From positions 248,001 through 312,000 of the forward strand of contig PVNI01000003.1 of the NCBI GenBank assembly GCA_003001795.1: a DNA stretch of 64,000 nt, read 5' to 3'. The notes under the pieces were generated by a model. That model was not told where the DNA came from. It saw only the letters and a program-made list of their open reading frames with translations, and did not search any database. The stretch comes from Actinomadura viridilutea. Its GTDB lineage: Bacteria; Actinomycetota; Actinomycetes; Streptosporangiales; Streptosporangiaceae. A program made the translations under genes and the position numbers. Below, one piece after another: positions 52,147 to 59,880 of this stretch; the stretch's first letter is position 1; the number at the start of each line of letters is the position of its first letter.

Positions 52147-53496
52147 TCACCGTGTGGACCGGCAGTCCCGGCCGTTCAGGGCGAACCGGTCGGGGCGTCC
52201 GTTTCCGCCGTCCCAGCGGCCGATGAAGCCGAACTCCACGGCGCCGCCCGGCGGGATGGTGCGGTTCCAGTGGGCCGCGGTCACCGTCACGTCGGCCCCT
52301 CGCTGGTCCGGCGCGCCGTTCCACAGCTGGGAGATCTGCTGGCCGTCGGGGAACGACCAGGCCAGCCGCCATCCGTCGACCGGCGCGTCCGCCAGGTTGG
52401 TGACGCGCACCTGCGCCTGGAATCCGGTCGGCCACTCGTTGACGACACTGTACGACACGGCGCAGTCGCCCCCGGTGGGCGACTCGGTGCGGCCCGGCGG
52501 CGGCTTTGCCGCGCCTCCGCTCTCGGTCCCGGGCGAGAGCACGACCAGGAGGAGGGCGAGCGCGGCGAGCGCGCCCACCCCGCCGCCGGCGATGAGCAGC
52601 GCCCTGCGACCGGGAGGCTTCCCCGGCCGGGCGCCGGAGGCTTCCGGAGGGTCGTTCAGGGGGTCGTCCAGGATGCGCGTGTTGTCGTCGTGCGACGGAG
52701 GTCGCGGCGGCGGGGCGTCCGGTGCCCCCGTGAGGGCGTCGGCGGGAATGCCCGCAACCCGGCGCAGCACGTCGGCGGCCTCGGCCGCCGTCGGCCGCGC
52801 TTCGGGACGCTCGTCCAGACACCGCCGCACGAGCCGTTCGATCTCTTGCGGGACCTGGTCGTCGTCGTCCGGCAGGCACGCGCGGAGCAGGACGCCCAGG
52901 GAGTAGATGTCGGCGGCCGGGGTCGGCGCGGCGCCGCCCAGCAGTTCGGGGGCCGCGTAGTCGGGGGTGCCGAGCACCGGGCCGCCGTCGCCCGACCGTT
53001 CACGGGCCGCGGCGGTGAACGCGATGCCGAAGTCGAGGAGCTTCGCGCCGGTCGGGGTGAGCAGCACGTTCCCGGGCTTGACGTCCCGGTGCACCACGCC
53101 CGCGGCGTGGGCGGCGGCCAGGGCGTCGGCCAGCTGCGCGCCCAGCACCGCGGCGTCCCGCCACGGCAGCGGCCCGCGGGCCAGGCGCGTCGCCAGGCTC
53201 TCCCCGTCCAGCAGCTCCATCACCACGTACGGCAGGCGCTCGCCGTCGGGCAGCTCGGCCTCGCCGTAGTCGTAGACGCCGGTGATGTGGGGATGGGCCA
53301 GGCTCGCGGCGGCCTTGGCCTCTTCGCGCAGCCGCGGGGTCAGCTCCTCCGGCCAGCCGTCGCGCGGCAGCTTGACCGCCACCGGCCGGTCGAGGACGAG
53401 GTCGACGGCGCGCCACACGGTGGACATGCCGCCGGAGCCGAGCGGCGCCACCAGCTGGTAGCGGCCGCCCAGTCGGCCCCCGGGGATCTGCGCCAT
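52147..53496 (-). CDS. Transmembrane Ser/Thr protein kinase with extracellular CBM2
   Basis: 449 residues from ATG 53496 (no clear ribosome site; GTG 53541 is an alternative). The kinase domain spans about 13-265: GSGGMSTVW loop, Lys42 (VAVK), HRDVKPGN with catalytic Asp138, and LLDFGIA. A disordered juxtamembrane segment leads to one membrane helix (about 298-322, ALLIAGGGVGALAALALLLVVL). Outside is a CBM2 (about 343-447): CAVSY...RDC disulfide pair and three surface Trp candidates (EWPTGF, QLWNG, HWNRT). PASTA repeats, the usual actinobacterial sensor, are absent. CBM2 binds cellulose or chitin, so the kinase probably senses insoluble polysaccharide. It lies between an LPMO gene and thuA. 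Confidence 0.9.
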   Translation of the reverse strand: MAQIPGGRLGGRYQLVAPLGSGGMSTVWRAVDLVLDRPVAVKLPRDGWPEELTPRLREEAKAAASLAHPHITGVYDYGEAELPDGERLPYVVMELLDGESLATRLARGPLPWRDAAVLGAQLADALAAAHAAGVVHRDVKPGNVLLTPTGAKLLDFGIAFTAAARERSGDGGPVLGTPDYAAPELLGGAAPTPAADIYSLGVLLRACLPDDDDQVPQEIERLVRRCLDERPEARPTAAEAADVLRRVAGIPADALTGAPDAPPPRPPSHDDNTRILDDPLNDPPEASGARPGKPPGRRALLIAGGGVGALAALALLLVVLSPGTESGGAAKPPPGRTESPTGGDCAVSYSVVNEWPTGFQAQVRVTNLADAPVDGWRLAWSFPDGQQISQLWNGAPDQRGADVTVTAAHWNRTIPPGGAVEFGFIGRWDGGNGRPDRFALNGRDCRSTR

Positions 53497-53671
53497 GCTC
53501 GGCAGCTTAAACGGCCGGTCCCCGGGGGGCGCCGGGTTCACGGTGTCAGGAGGTCATGCCGTGGACGACCGGGTCGGACGTTCGGGGGAGGAAGGCCGAA
53601 GGCGAACTCGCCGGGTTCGGCGAGCCGTTCCTGGAGGCGTCGGGGACATCGACATCCGACCCGCCGCCGCC

Positions 53672-54385
53672 TCAGCCGATGCCGGTGACCTCGCCGTTGC
53701 CGCCGTCGAACACCACGTCCGAGCAGTTGTAGAACGTCTCCTGGCTGTCGGACCGCTGCCACACCGAGTAGATGATGTGGCGGCCGCTCTTGCCCGAGGG
53801 AAGCCGGGCGTTCCAGTAGTAGTACGAGTCCGCGCTGCCCGGGTTGCCGACGCTCGGCGGGTCGGTCACCTGGTCGAACGGCTGCTCCTCCAGGTCGTCC
53901 CAGGTCAGCGGGCGCGTCGGGCTCCAGCTGTCCTTGGTGACGTACAGCCGGAAGGTGCCCGGGTGCGCCGCCCACTTGTTGTAGCGGAACTGGATCTGCG
54001 CGCCGGACGTCAGGTGGGTGACCGGCCAGTCGTCGCGCGGCAGGTCGAAGCCGCTGAAGTCGTACACCCGGGCGTCGGCGCTGCACAGCTTGCCGTCGGG
54101 GATGAAGCCGCGGGTGCGTCCGGCGCCGTCCGAGCGCAGCACCGCGAACCAGTTGTACAGCGGGGTGGTGCCGCTCTGCGCGACCGCGGCCGCGCACGCG
54201 GGGTTCTTGGGCTTGATCTCGCCGGTGGAGGTCAGCCCGTCCTTCCAGCACAGGTACGTGCGGCTGCCCGGCATCATCATCGCGCCGTGCGCCGACGCCG
54301 GGGCGGCGGTCAGCACGGAGCCCAGCACGGCAGCCGCCGACCCGATCGCCGCTCCCGTGAGCACCGCCCGTCGACGCTGACTCAT
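53672..54385 (-). CDS. Secreted AA10 lytic polysaccharide monooxygenase (CelS2-like)
   Basis: 237 residues from ATG 54385 (GGAGG 7 bases upstream). A twin-arginine-type signal (QRRRAVLTGAAIGSAAAVLG) is cleaved before His33 (ASA/HGAMMMPGSRTYLC), which with His141 (WAAHPGTFRLYVT) forms the copper histidine brace. The sequence follows Streptomyces coelicolor CelS2, a C1-oxidising cellulose LPMO (LYNWFAVL, LTWDDLE, VWQRSDSQETFYNCSDVVFDGG). The linker and CBM2 of CelS2 are missing: the gene stops shortly after the catalytic domain, although a coding-like stretch continues in frame beyond the TGA. Divergent from a LacI gene; upstream of the CBM2 kinase. Confidence 0.92.
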   Translation of the reverse strand: MSQRRRAVLTGAAIGSAAAVLGSVLTAAPASAHGAMMMPGSRTYLCWKDGLTSTGEIKPKNPACAAAVAQSGTTPLYNWFAVLRSDGAGRTRGFIPDGKLCSADARVYDFSGFDLPRDDWPVTHLTSGAQIQFRYNKWAAHPGTFRLYVTKDSWSPTRPLTWDDLEEQPFDQVTDPPSVGNPGSADSYYYWNARLPSGKSGRHIIYSVWQRSDSQETFYNCSDVVFDGGNGEVTGIG

Positions 54386-54537
54386 GGACACGCCTCCGTT
54401 CTTCTAGCCTTGCATCGCGGCCGGATCGCGGCCCCGGACGCCGCCGGGCGGCGACGCCCGTCGCGCTGGAACGTAACCGGCGGCGCACGGCGCGGTGAAC
54501 GGCTCTTTCACGCTTTCATGGGTTCACTAGACTGGTC

Positions 54538-54549
54538 GAAAGCGCTTTC
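54538..54549. promoter_or_regulatory. LacI-type operator GAAAGCGCTTTC
   Basis: Perfect 12-bp palindrome 18 bp before the LacI start at 54567, in the region shared with the divergent LPMO gene. It is closely related (11/12) to the boxes inside the 59824-59869 inverted repeat. Confidence 0.65.
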
Positions 54550-54566
54550 CACCCGCGGGGGGTCGA

Positions 54567-55571
54567 ATGGTCACACTGGAGGACGTGGCGCGGCAGGCGG
54601 GGGTCTCCCTCGCCACCGCGTCGCGGGTGCTGAACGGCAGCAACCGGCGGGTGGGAGCGGCCCTCCGCCAGCGGGTCGAGCTGGCGGCCGCCGAGCTGGG
54701 ATACGAGCCCGACGTCACCGCCCAGGCGCTGGCGCGGGGGTCCAGCAACGTCATCGGGCTGGTCGTGCACGCGCTGACCGACCCGTACTTCGCGGCGCTG
54801 GCCGAGGGCGCCATGCGCGCCGCCGACCGGCACGGGCTGACGGTCATGGTCGGCACCACCCACCGGGACCCGGAACAGGAGATCTCGGTGGTGTCCACCC
54901 TGCGGGCGCAGCGGGTGCGGGCGATCGTGCTGGCGGGCTCGCGTATCAGCGACGAGGCGATCACCAAGCGGATGGACGCCGAGCTGACCCGCTACCGCGA
55001 CGCCGGCGGGCGGGTGGCGTGCATCGGCCAGGACCTGCTGGGCGTCGACACCGTCGCCCCCGCCAACCGGGAGGGCGCGGCGGCGCTGGCGCGGTCGCTG
55101 GCCGAGCTGGGCCACCGCAGGTTCGCCGTGCTGGCCGGCCCGCCCGGCCTGATCACCGCGGCGGACCGCACCGCGGGCTTCTCCGCCGCGCTGGCCGAGC
55201 TGGGGCTGCCCGCGCCGCGCCTGGTCCACGGCGACTTCGACCGGGACGGCGGCTACGCGGCGGCGGCCGAGCTGGCCGAGTCGGGCCTGGGCGAGGTGAC
55301 CTGCGTCTTCGCCGTCAACGACGTGATGGCCCTGGGCGCGCTGGCCGCGCTGCGCGAACGCGGCATCGACGTGCCCGGGCAGATCTCGGTGGCCGGGTTC
55401 GACGACATCTCCACCCTGCGGGACCTGGTGCCGGCGCTGACGACCGTGCGGCTGCCGCTGACGGAGATGGGCGAACGGGCGCTGGACCTGGCGCTGTCGG
55501 ACGCCGCCGAGCCCGTCACCGAGCGCATCGAGGCCGAGGTCGTCCTGCGCGACAGCACGCGGCGGCTGTGA
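54567..55571 (+). CDS. LacI-family transcriptional regulator
   Basis: 334 residues. Helix-turn-helix at 2-50 (VTLEDVARQAGVSLATASRVLNG), effector domain thereafter (GLVVHALTDPYFAALAEGAM, RVACIGQDLLGVDTVAPAN, CVFAVNDVMALGALAALRERG, VAGFDDISTLRDLVPALTTVRLP). ATG 54567. The GAAAGCGCTTTC palindrome just upstream indicates autoregulation. Similar boxes before the Gfo/Idh-DUF993-isomerase operon at 59.8 kb make that operon the likely target; the LPMO gene on the other strand is a second possibility. Confidence 0.9.
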   Translation: MVTLEDVARQAGVSLATASRVLNGSNRRVGAALRQRVELAAAELGYEPDVTAQALARGSSNVIGLVVHALTDPYFAALAEGAMRAADRHGLTVMVGTTHRDPEQEISVVSTLRAQRVRAIVLAGSRISDEAITKRMDAELTRYRDAGGRVACIGQDLLGVDTVAPANREGAAALARSLAELGHRRFAVLAGPPGLITAADRTAGFSAALAELGLPAPRLVHGDFDRDGGYAAAAELAESGLGEVTCVFAVNDVMALGALAALRERGIDVPGQISVAGFDDISTLRDLVPALTTVRLPLTEMGERALDLALSDAAEPVTERIEAEVVLRDSTRRL

Positions 55572-55681
55572 CGAGAGCAGCCCGTATCGCCGACGACCTG
55601 CTCTGACGGCGCCGGCGGCGAAAGCCCGCCGCCCTCGCGGCGCGAGGACGGCGGGCGGAGGTCATCGCCGGATCCGCGACG

Positions 55682-56260
55682 TCAGGAGACGTCCGCCATG
55701 ACGCCGGGGAACGGGATCCTCTCGGCGCCGAACGAGGCGTAGTTCGACTCCACGGCGGCCCGCTCTGAGGCGTTCGGGGTGGCGTTGGTGCAGGAGACGC
55801 CTCCGGTCGAGCCGGACATCAGGGACGAGCACGGGCCGGGCTTGCGGTCGGGCAGGCCGAGGCTGTGCCCGAGCTCGTGGGCGGCGATGCGGACGGTGTT
55901 GTACCCCTCGTTCACCGCCTGCCGTCCGAAGTACACGACGACCTGCCCTCCGGGGCGGACGGGGCCGAGCATGGCGCGCGGCCAGCCGTCGTCGGCCACG
56001 ATGCGGATCTCGGCGCGCGTGCCCGCGGGGGCCTTGACCAGGCGGACGTTCTGCACGCTGGAGTTCCACGACTGGACGCCGGCGGCGACCGCGTCCTTGA
56101 ACTCCGCGGCCTGGCTGTCGTCGTAGTAGAGGGTGGTGGTCGCCTGCGCGCGGGGGGCGTCGGCGGAGGGGGTGTGCGCGTTCGCCGCGGGGGCGACGCC
56201 GACGGACAGGGCGACGGCGCCAGCACCGACAAGGGCGCGCACGGCGGTTCGATGCAGCAT
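55682..56260 (-). CDS. Snapalysin-type secreted metalloprotease (M7)
   Basis: A 192-residue zinc protease. Signal peptide to about residue 28 (GVAPAANAHT). The zinc motif HELGHSLGLPD gives His128, Glu129, His132 and Asp138, the M7/snapalysin ligand pattern with Asp as third ligand. Two cysteines (PGPCSSLM, VSCTNAT) flank the Met-turn SLMSGS. AGGAAGG precedes the ATG. Snapalysin genes are usually divergent from a LysR activator; here none is adjacent, and the upstream 220 bp hold no recognisable gene. Confidence 0.9.
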   Translation of the reverse strand: MLHRTAVRALVGAGAVALSVGVAPAANAHTPSADAPRAQATTTLYYDDSQAAEFKDAVAAGVQSWNSSVQNVRLVKAPAGTRAEIRIVADDGWPRAMLGPVRPGGQVVVYFGRQAVNEGYNTVRIAAHELGHSLGLPDRKPGPCSSLMSGSTGGVSCTNATPNASERAAVESNYASFGAERIPFPGVMADVS

Positions 56261-56520
56261 AGCGGGGCCTTCCTGTCTCGGAACGGGTTTGCTGCCTCAA
56301 GGTCGGCCCAGCGTATTTGCCATCCCTTTGACATAACAAGGGCGGTTATCTACCGAAAATTCCTCAGTAGTCCGGCACGTGTCCTCAAACTCCTTTGCGC
56401 ACTCCGCTCTCGCTATCACCACAGGCGCCATCGACACCGCAAGCATCAGCCGTGCGCCCTCATGTCCAGGAAAGGCGTGGGCGGCCGGGGCCGCGGGAGC
56501 GGGGCACCGGCCGCCGTGTG

Positions 56521-57384
56521 TCACGCCAGGGACGGGACGATCAGGTCGGCGAAGCGCTGCTTCATCGTCGCCAGCACTTCGTCGGGGTCGGCGGACCAGA
56601 CGTCGGCGTTGAAGATTTCGACTTCGATGTCGCCGTCGTAGCCGGCGGCGGCGACGGCCGCCGTCAGGGGTGCGAAGTCGATGACGCCGTCGCCCATCAT
56701 GGCGCGCCCCAGCAGGACGTCCGCGGGCAGCGGGTGCATCTGGTCGCAGACCTGGTAGGAGGCGATGCGGCCCTCCGCGCCCGCGCGGGCGATCTGGCCG
56801 AGAGCCTCGGGGTCCCACCAGATGTGGAAGGTGTCGACGACGACGCCGACCCGGTCGGCCGGGTAGGGGGACGCGAGGTCCAGCGCCTGCTTGAGGGTGG
56901 ACAGCACCGCGCGGTCGGCGCAGTACATCGGGTGGAGGGGTTCCAGGGCCAGGCGGACGCCGCGTTCCTCGGCGTAGGGCACCAGGGCGTCCAACGCCTC
57001 GGCGACGCGGGTGCGGGCGTCCGCGAGGTCGCGGGAGAAGCCGCTGAGCGGCTCGCCCGGGACGACGCCGGGCAGGCCGCCGACCACCAGCACCAGGCAG
57101 GCGGCGCCGAGTTCGGCGGCCTCGTCGACGGCCCGGCGGTTGTCGCGCAGCCAGGAGTCCCCGGTGAGGAAGCCGCCCCGGCACAGCGACGAGACGCGCA
57201 GGCCCGCGTCGCGGACGAGCTCGGCGGTCGCGCTCAGGCCGTGCTCGGCGACGGGCTCCCGCCACAGGCCGATGGCCTCGATGCCGTGGCGCCGGCAGCC
57301 CTCCACCGCCTCGGGCACGGACCAGCGCCGGGTCGTCCACTGGTTCAGCGACAGGCGTTCCGCGCCCGGCTTCCGCCCCGTCAC
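56521..57384 (-). CDS. Sugar phosphate isomerase/epimerase-like TIM-barrel protein
   Basis: 287 residues of the xylose isomerase-like TIM-barrel superfamily: LSLNQWTTRRWSVPEAVEGCRRHGIEAIGLW, ACLVLVVGGLPGV, EERGVRLALEPLHPMYCADRAV, VGVVVDTFHIWWDPE, YDGDIEVEIFNADVW. The Glu, Asp, His and Glu residues of these motifs probably bind a divalent metal. GTG 57384 overlaps the TGA of the DUF993 gene. Last gene of a three-gene operon with a Gfo/Idh oxidoreductase and a DUF993 aldolase-like protein; the substrate is unknown. Confidence 0.87.
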   Translation of the reverse strand: MTGRKPGAERLSLNQWTTRRWSVPEAVEGCRRHGIEAIGLWREPVAEHGLSATAELVRDAGLRVSSLCRGGFLTGDSWLRDNRRAVDEAAELGAACLVLVVGGLPGVVPGEPLSGFSRDLADARTRVAEALDALVPYAEERGVRLALEPLHPMYCADRAVLSTLKQALDLASPYPADRVGVVVDTFHIWWDPEALGQIARAGAEGRIASYQVCDQMHPLPADVLLGRAMMGDGVIDFAPLTAAVAAAGYDGDIEVEIFNADVWSADPDEVLATMKQRFADLIVPSLA

Positions 57385-58538
57385 TGGTCCACCCCGTAGA
57401 CGGTCAGCAGCGCGCGCATGCGGCGCACGGCCAGGTCGGGGTCGGGCAGCAGGCCCGCGGCGTCGGCCAGCCGGAACACCTCGGCCAGGTGGACGATCGA
57501 GCGGGCGCTCTGCGCGCCGTTCACCATGGCGAACGCCTCCTGGTGCCCGGCGAGCCAGGCCGCGAACACGATGCCGGTCTTGTAGTGGTACGTCGGCGTC
57601 TCGAAGATCTTCCGGGACAGCGGCACCGTCGGCCCGAAGATCTCGTCGTAGGCGGCGGTGTCGCCCGCGTCCAGGGCGTGCAGGGCGGCGGCGGCCGCGG
57701 GCGCGATCGCGTCGAAGATGCCCAGCAGCGCGTCGCTGCCGGACGCGATCAGCTCCGGGTAGTTGAAGTCGTCGCCGGTGTAGAGGCGGACGCCTTCGGG
57801 CAGCCCGGCGCGGATCTCCACCTCCCGGTCGGCGTCCAGCAGCGACACCTTGACGCCGTCGATGCGGGAGGCGTGCTCGCGCACCAGGTCGAGGAAGTGG
57901 CCGGTGGCCTTGTCGAGGTCGTCCGCGCCCCAGTAGCCGGCCAGGTTCGGGTCGAACATCTCCCCCAGCCAGTGCAGGATGACGGGCCGGTCGACCTGCT
58001 CGAGCAGGCGGCCGTAGACGGCGCGGTAGTCCTCGGGGCGGCCGCGGGCGATCCGGGCGAGCTGGCGGCTCGCCATGATGATCACTCCGGCGCCGGCGTC
58101 CCGGACGACCTCGATCTGCTCCTCGTAGGCGGCGACGACGTCGTCCAGCGTGGCCGCCTCCGGCCGGTGGTCGGTGCCCGCGCCGCAGGAGACCAGCTCG
58201 GCCGGGTCGCCGAACGTCGCGGCCTCGGCGGCGCTCCGCCGGATCAGCTCGCGGGTGGCGGCCCAGTCCAGGCCCATGTTGCGCTGCGCGGTGTCCATGG
58301 CGTCGGCGACGCACAGGCCGAGCGACCACAGGTGGCGGCGGAACCGCAGCGTGGCCTCCCAGTCCACGGTCGCGGGGACGCCGGGGCCGTTGTCGGCGCG
58401 CGGGTCGGCCACCACGTGCGCGGCGGCGTAGGCGACGCGGGAGGACGGCGGGCCGGACGGCGTCTCCCAGGCGCGCGGCTCGCCGGGCGAGTACGGTTCG
58501 AGGCGGCCGTCGGGGGTCGGCAGCTTCAGCGTGGCCAT
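57381..58538 (-). CDS. DUF993 dihydrodipicolinate synthase-like protein
   Basis: 385 residues of the DUF993 branch of the DHDPS/N-acetylneuraminate lyase superfamily. Recognisable blocks are LWSLGLCVADAMDTAQRNMGLDW, GAGVIIMASRQLARIARGPEDY-like, VILHWLGEMFDPNLAGYWG, ASRIDGVKVSLLDADREVEIR (probable Schiff-base Lys in GVKVSLL) and LYTGDDFNYPELI. It should be an aldolase or lyase acting on a 2-keto acid derived from a sugar, by family analogy. It lies 88 bp after the Gfo/Idh gene and overlaps the isomerase-like gene (GTGA). Confidence 0.82.
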   Translation of the reverse strand: MATLKLPTPDGRLEPYSPGEPRAWETPSGPPSSRVAYAAAHVVADPRADNGPGVPATVDWEATLRFRRHLWSLGLCVADAMDTAQRNMGLDWAATRELIRRSAAEAATFGDPAELVSCGAGTDHRPEAATLDDVVAAYEEQIEVVRDAGAGVIIMASRQLARIARGRPEDYRAVYGRLLEQVDRPVILHWLGEMFDPNLAGYWGADDLDKATGHFLDLVREHASRIDGVKVSLLDADREVEIRAGLPEGVRLYTGDDFNYPELIASGSDALLGIFDAIAPAAAAALHALDAGDTAAYDEIFGPTVPLSRKIFETPTYHYKTGIVFAAWLAGHQEAFAMVNGAQSARSIVHLAEVFRLADAAGLLPDPDLAVRRMRALLTVYGVDQ

Positions 58539-58626
58539 GCCTGTCCTCCAGTCGCGTCCAGGGCGCCGGCGGTCCGGCGCCGTCCCCTCCTCCGCGGCCG
58601 GGCGCCGCCGCGCGCCCGCGGCCCGT

Positions 58627-59796
58627 TCATCGGGCGGACTCCTCGCCGAGGTCCACGGGGGTCAGCTCGACGCGGCGCCCCTCGGCGGACGACAGCAGGC
58701 CCGCCTCGGCGAGCTGGACGCCGCGCGCGCCGGAGGCGAAGTCGTGCGGGAACGGCGCGTCCTCCACCACGTGCCGGACGAACATCTCCCACTGCACCTT
58801 GAAGCCGTTGTCGAAGTCCTCGTTGTCGGGGACCTCCTGCCACTGCTCGCGGAACTTCTCGGTGGCGGGCAGGTCGGGGTTCCAGACGGGCTTGGGCGTC
58901 ATGGCGCGGTGCTGGACGCGGCAGCGGCGCAGCCCGGCGACGGCGCTGCCCTCCGTGCCGTCCACCTGGAACTCCACCAGCTCGTCGCGGAACACCCGGG
59001 TCGTCCAGGAGGAGTTGATCTGCGCGATGACGCCGCCTTCGAGTTCGAAGATGCCGTACGCGGCGTCGTCGGCGGTGGCGTCGTAGGGCGAGCCGTTCTC
59101 GTCCCAGCGGCGCGGGACGTGCGTGACGGCGCGGGCCGTCACCGCCTGCACGCGTCCGAACAGGTTCTCCAGCACGTAGTGCCAGTGCGGGAACATGTCG
59201 AGCACGATGCCGCCGCCGTCCTCGGCCCGGTAGTTCCAGCTTGGCCGCTGCGCCGCCTGCCAGTCGCCCTCGAACACCCAGTAGCCGAACTCGCCGCGCA
59301 CCGACAGGACGCGGCCGAAGAACCCGCCGTCCACCAGCCGCTTGAGCTTGCGCAGCCCTGGCAGGAACAGCTTGTCCTGGACGACGCCGTTCTTGACTCC
59401 GGCGGCCCGCGCCTTCTTGGCCAGCGTGACCGCGTCCTCGAGCGAGTCGGCGGTGGGCTTTTCGACGTAGACGTGCTTGCCCGCGTCGATCGCCCGGGTG
59501 ACCGCGCCGACGCGGGCGGAGGTGACCTGGGCGTCGAAGTAGATGTCGGCGCCGGGGTCGGCGAGCGCGGCGTCCAGGTCGGCGGTCCAGTCGGGGATGC
59601 CGTGCCGTTCGGCCAGCGCGCGCACCCTTTCCGCGCTGCGGCCGACGAGGATCGGCCGCAGTGTGACGCGGCCGCCGCCGGCGAGCGGCACCCCGCCCGC
59701 CTCGTTGATCGCCAGGACGGAGCGCAGCAGGTGCTGGCGGTAGCCCATGCGGCCGGTCACGCCGTTCATCACCACGCCGAGGGTGCGTGCGGTCAT
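58627..59796 (-). CDS. Gfo/Idh/MocA-family oxidoreductase
   Basis: 389 residues. The N-terminal Rossmann fold (TLGVVMNGVTGRMGYRQHLLRSVLAI) binds NAD(P); the family motif EKPTADSLEDAVTLAKKA carries the conserved Lys in EKP. The C-terminal alpha/beta domain includes GGGIVLDMFPHWHYVLENLFG with the catalytic-type Asp/His pair. TGAGGAG precedes the ATG. First gene of the Gfo/Idh-DUF993-isomerase operon. A large inverted repeat with two LacI-type boxes lies 28 bp upstream, so repression by the 54567 LacI is plausible. Confidence 0.88.
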   Translation of the reverse strand: MTARTLGVVMNGVTGRMGYRQHLLRSVLAINEAGGVPLAGGGRVTLRPILVGRSAERVRALAERHGIPDWTADLDAALADPGADIYFDAQVTSARVGAVTRAIDAGKHVYVEKPTADSLEDAVTLAKKARAAGVKNGVVQDKLFLPGLRKLKRLVDGGFFGRVLSVRGEFGYWVFEGDWQAAQRPSWNYRAEDGGGIVLDMFPHWHYVLENLFGRVQAVTARAVTHVPRRWDENGSPYDATADDAAYGIFELEGGVIAQINSSWTTRVFRDELVEFQVDGTEGSAVAGLRRCRVQHRAMTPKPVWNPDLPATEKFREQWQEVPDNEDFDNGFKVQWEMFVRHVVEDAPFPHDFASGARGVQLAEAGLLSSAEGRRVELTPVDLGEESAR

Positions 59797-59823
59797 CGTT
59801 CTCCTCAAGGCTGGGACGGATAA

Positions 59824-59869
59824 GAGAGTAAGCGCTTTCCGCACCCTAGGCCGGAAAGCGCTTACTCTC
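59824..59869. promoter_or_regulatory. Perfect 18-bp inverted repeat carrying two operators
   Basis: Arms 59824-59841 (GAGAGTAAGCGCTTTCCG) and 59852-59869 are exact reverse complements with a 10-base spacer. Each arm holds one GAAAGCGCTTAC box. It lies between xylA and the Gfo/Idh gene and could be a double operator, a terminator for xylBA, or both. Confidence 0.7.
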
Positions 59870-59880
59870 AAGTGTCCTGA

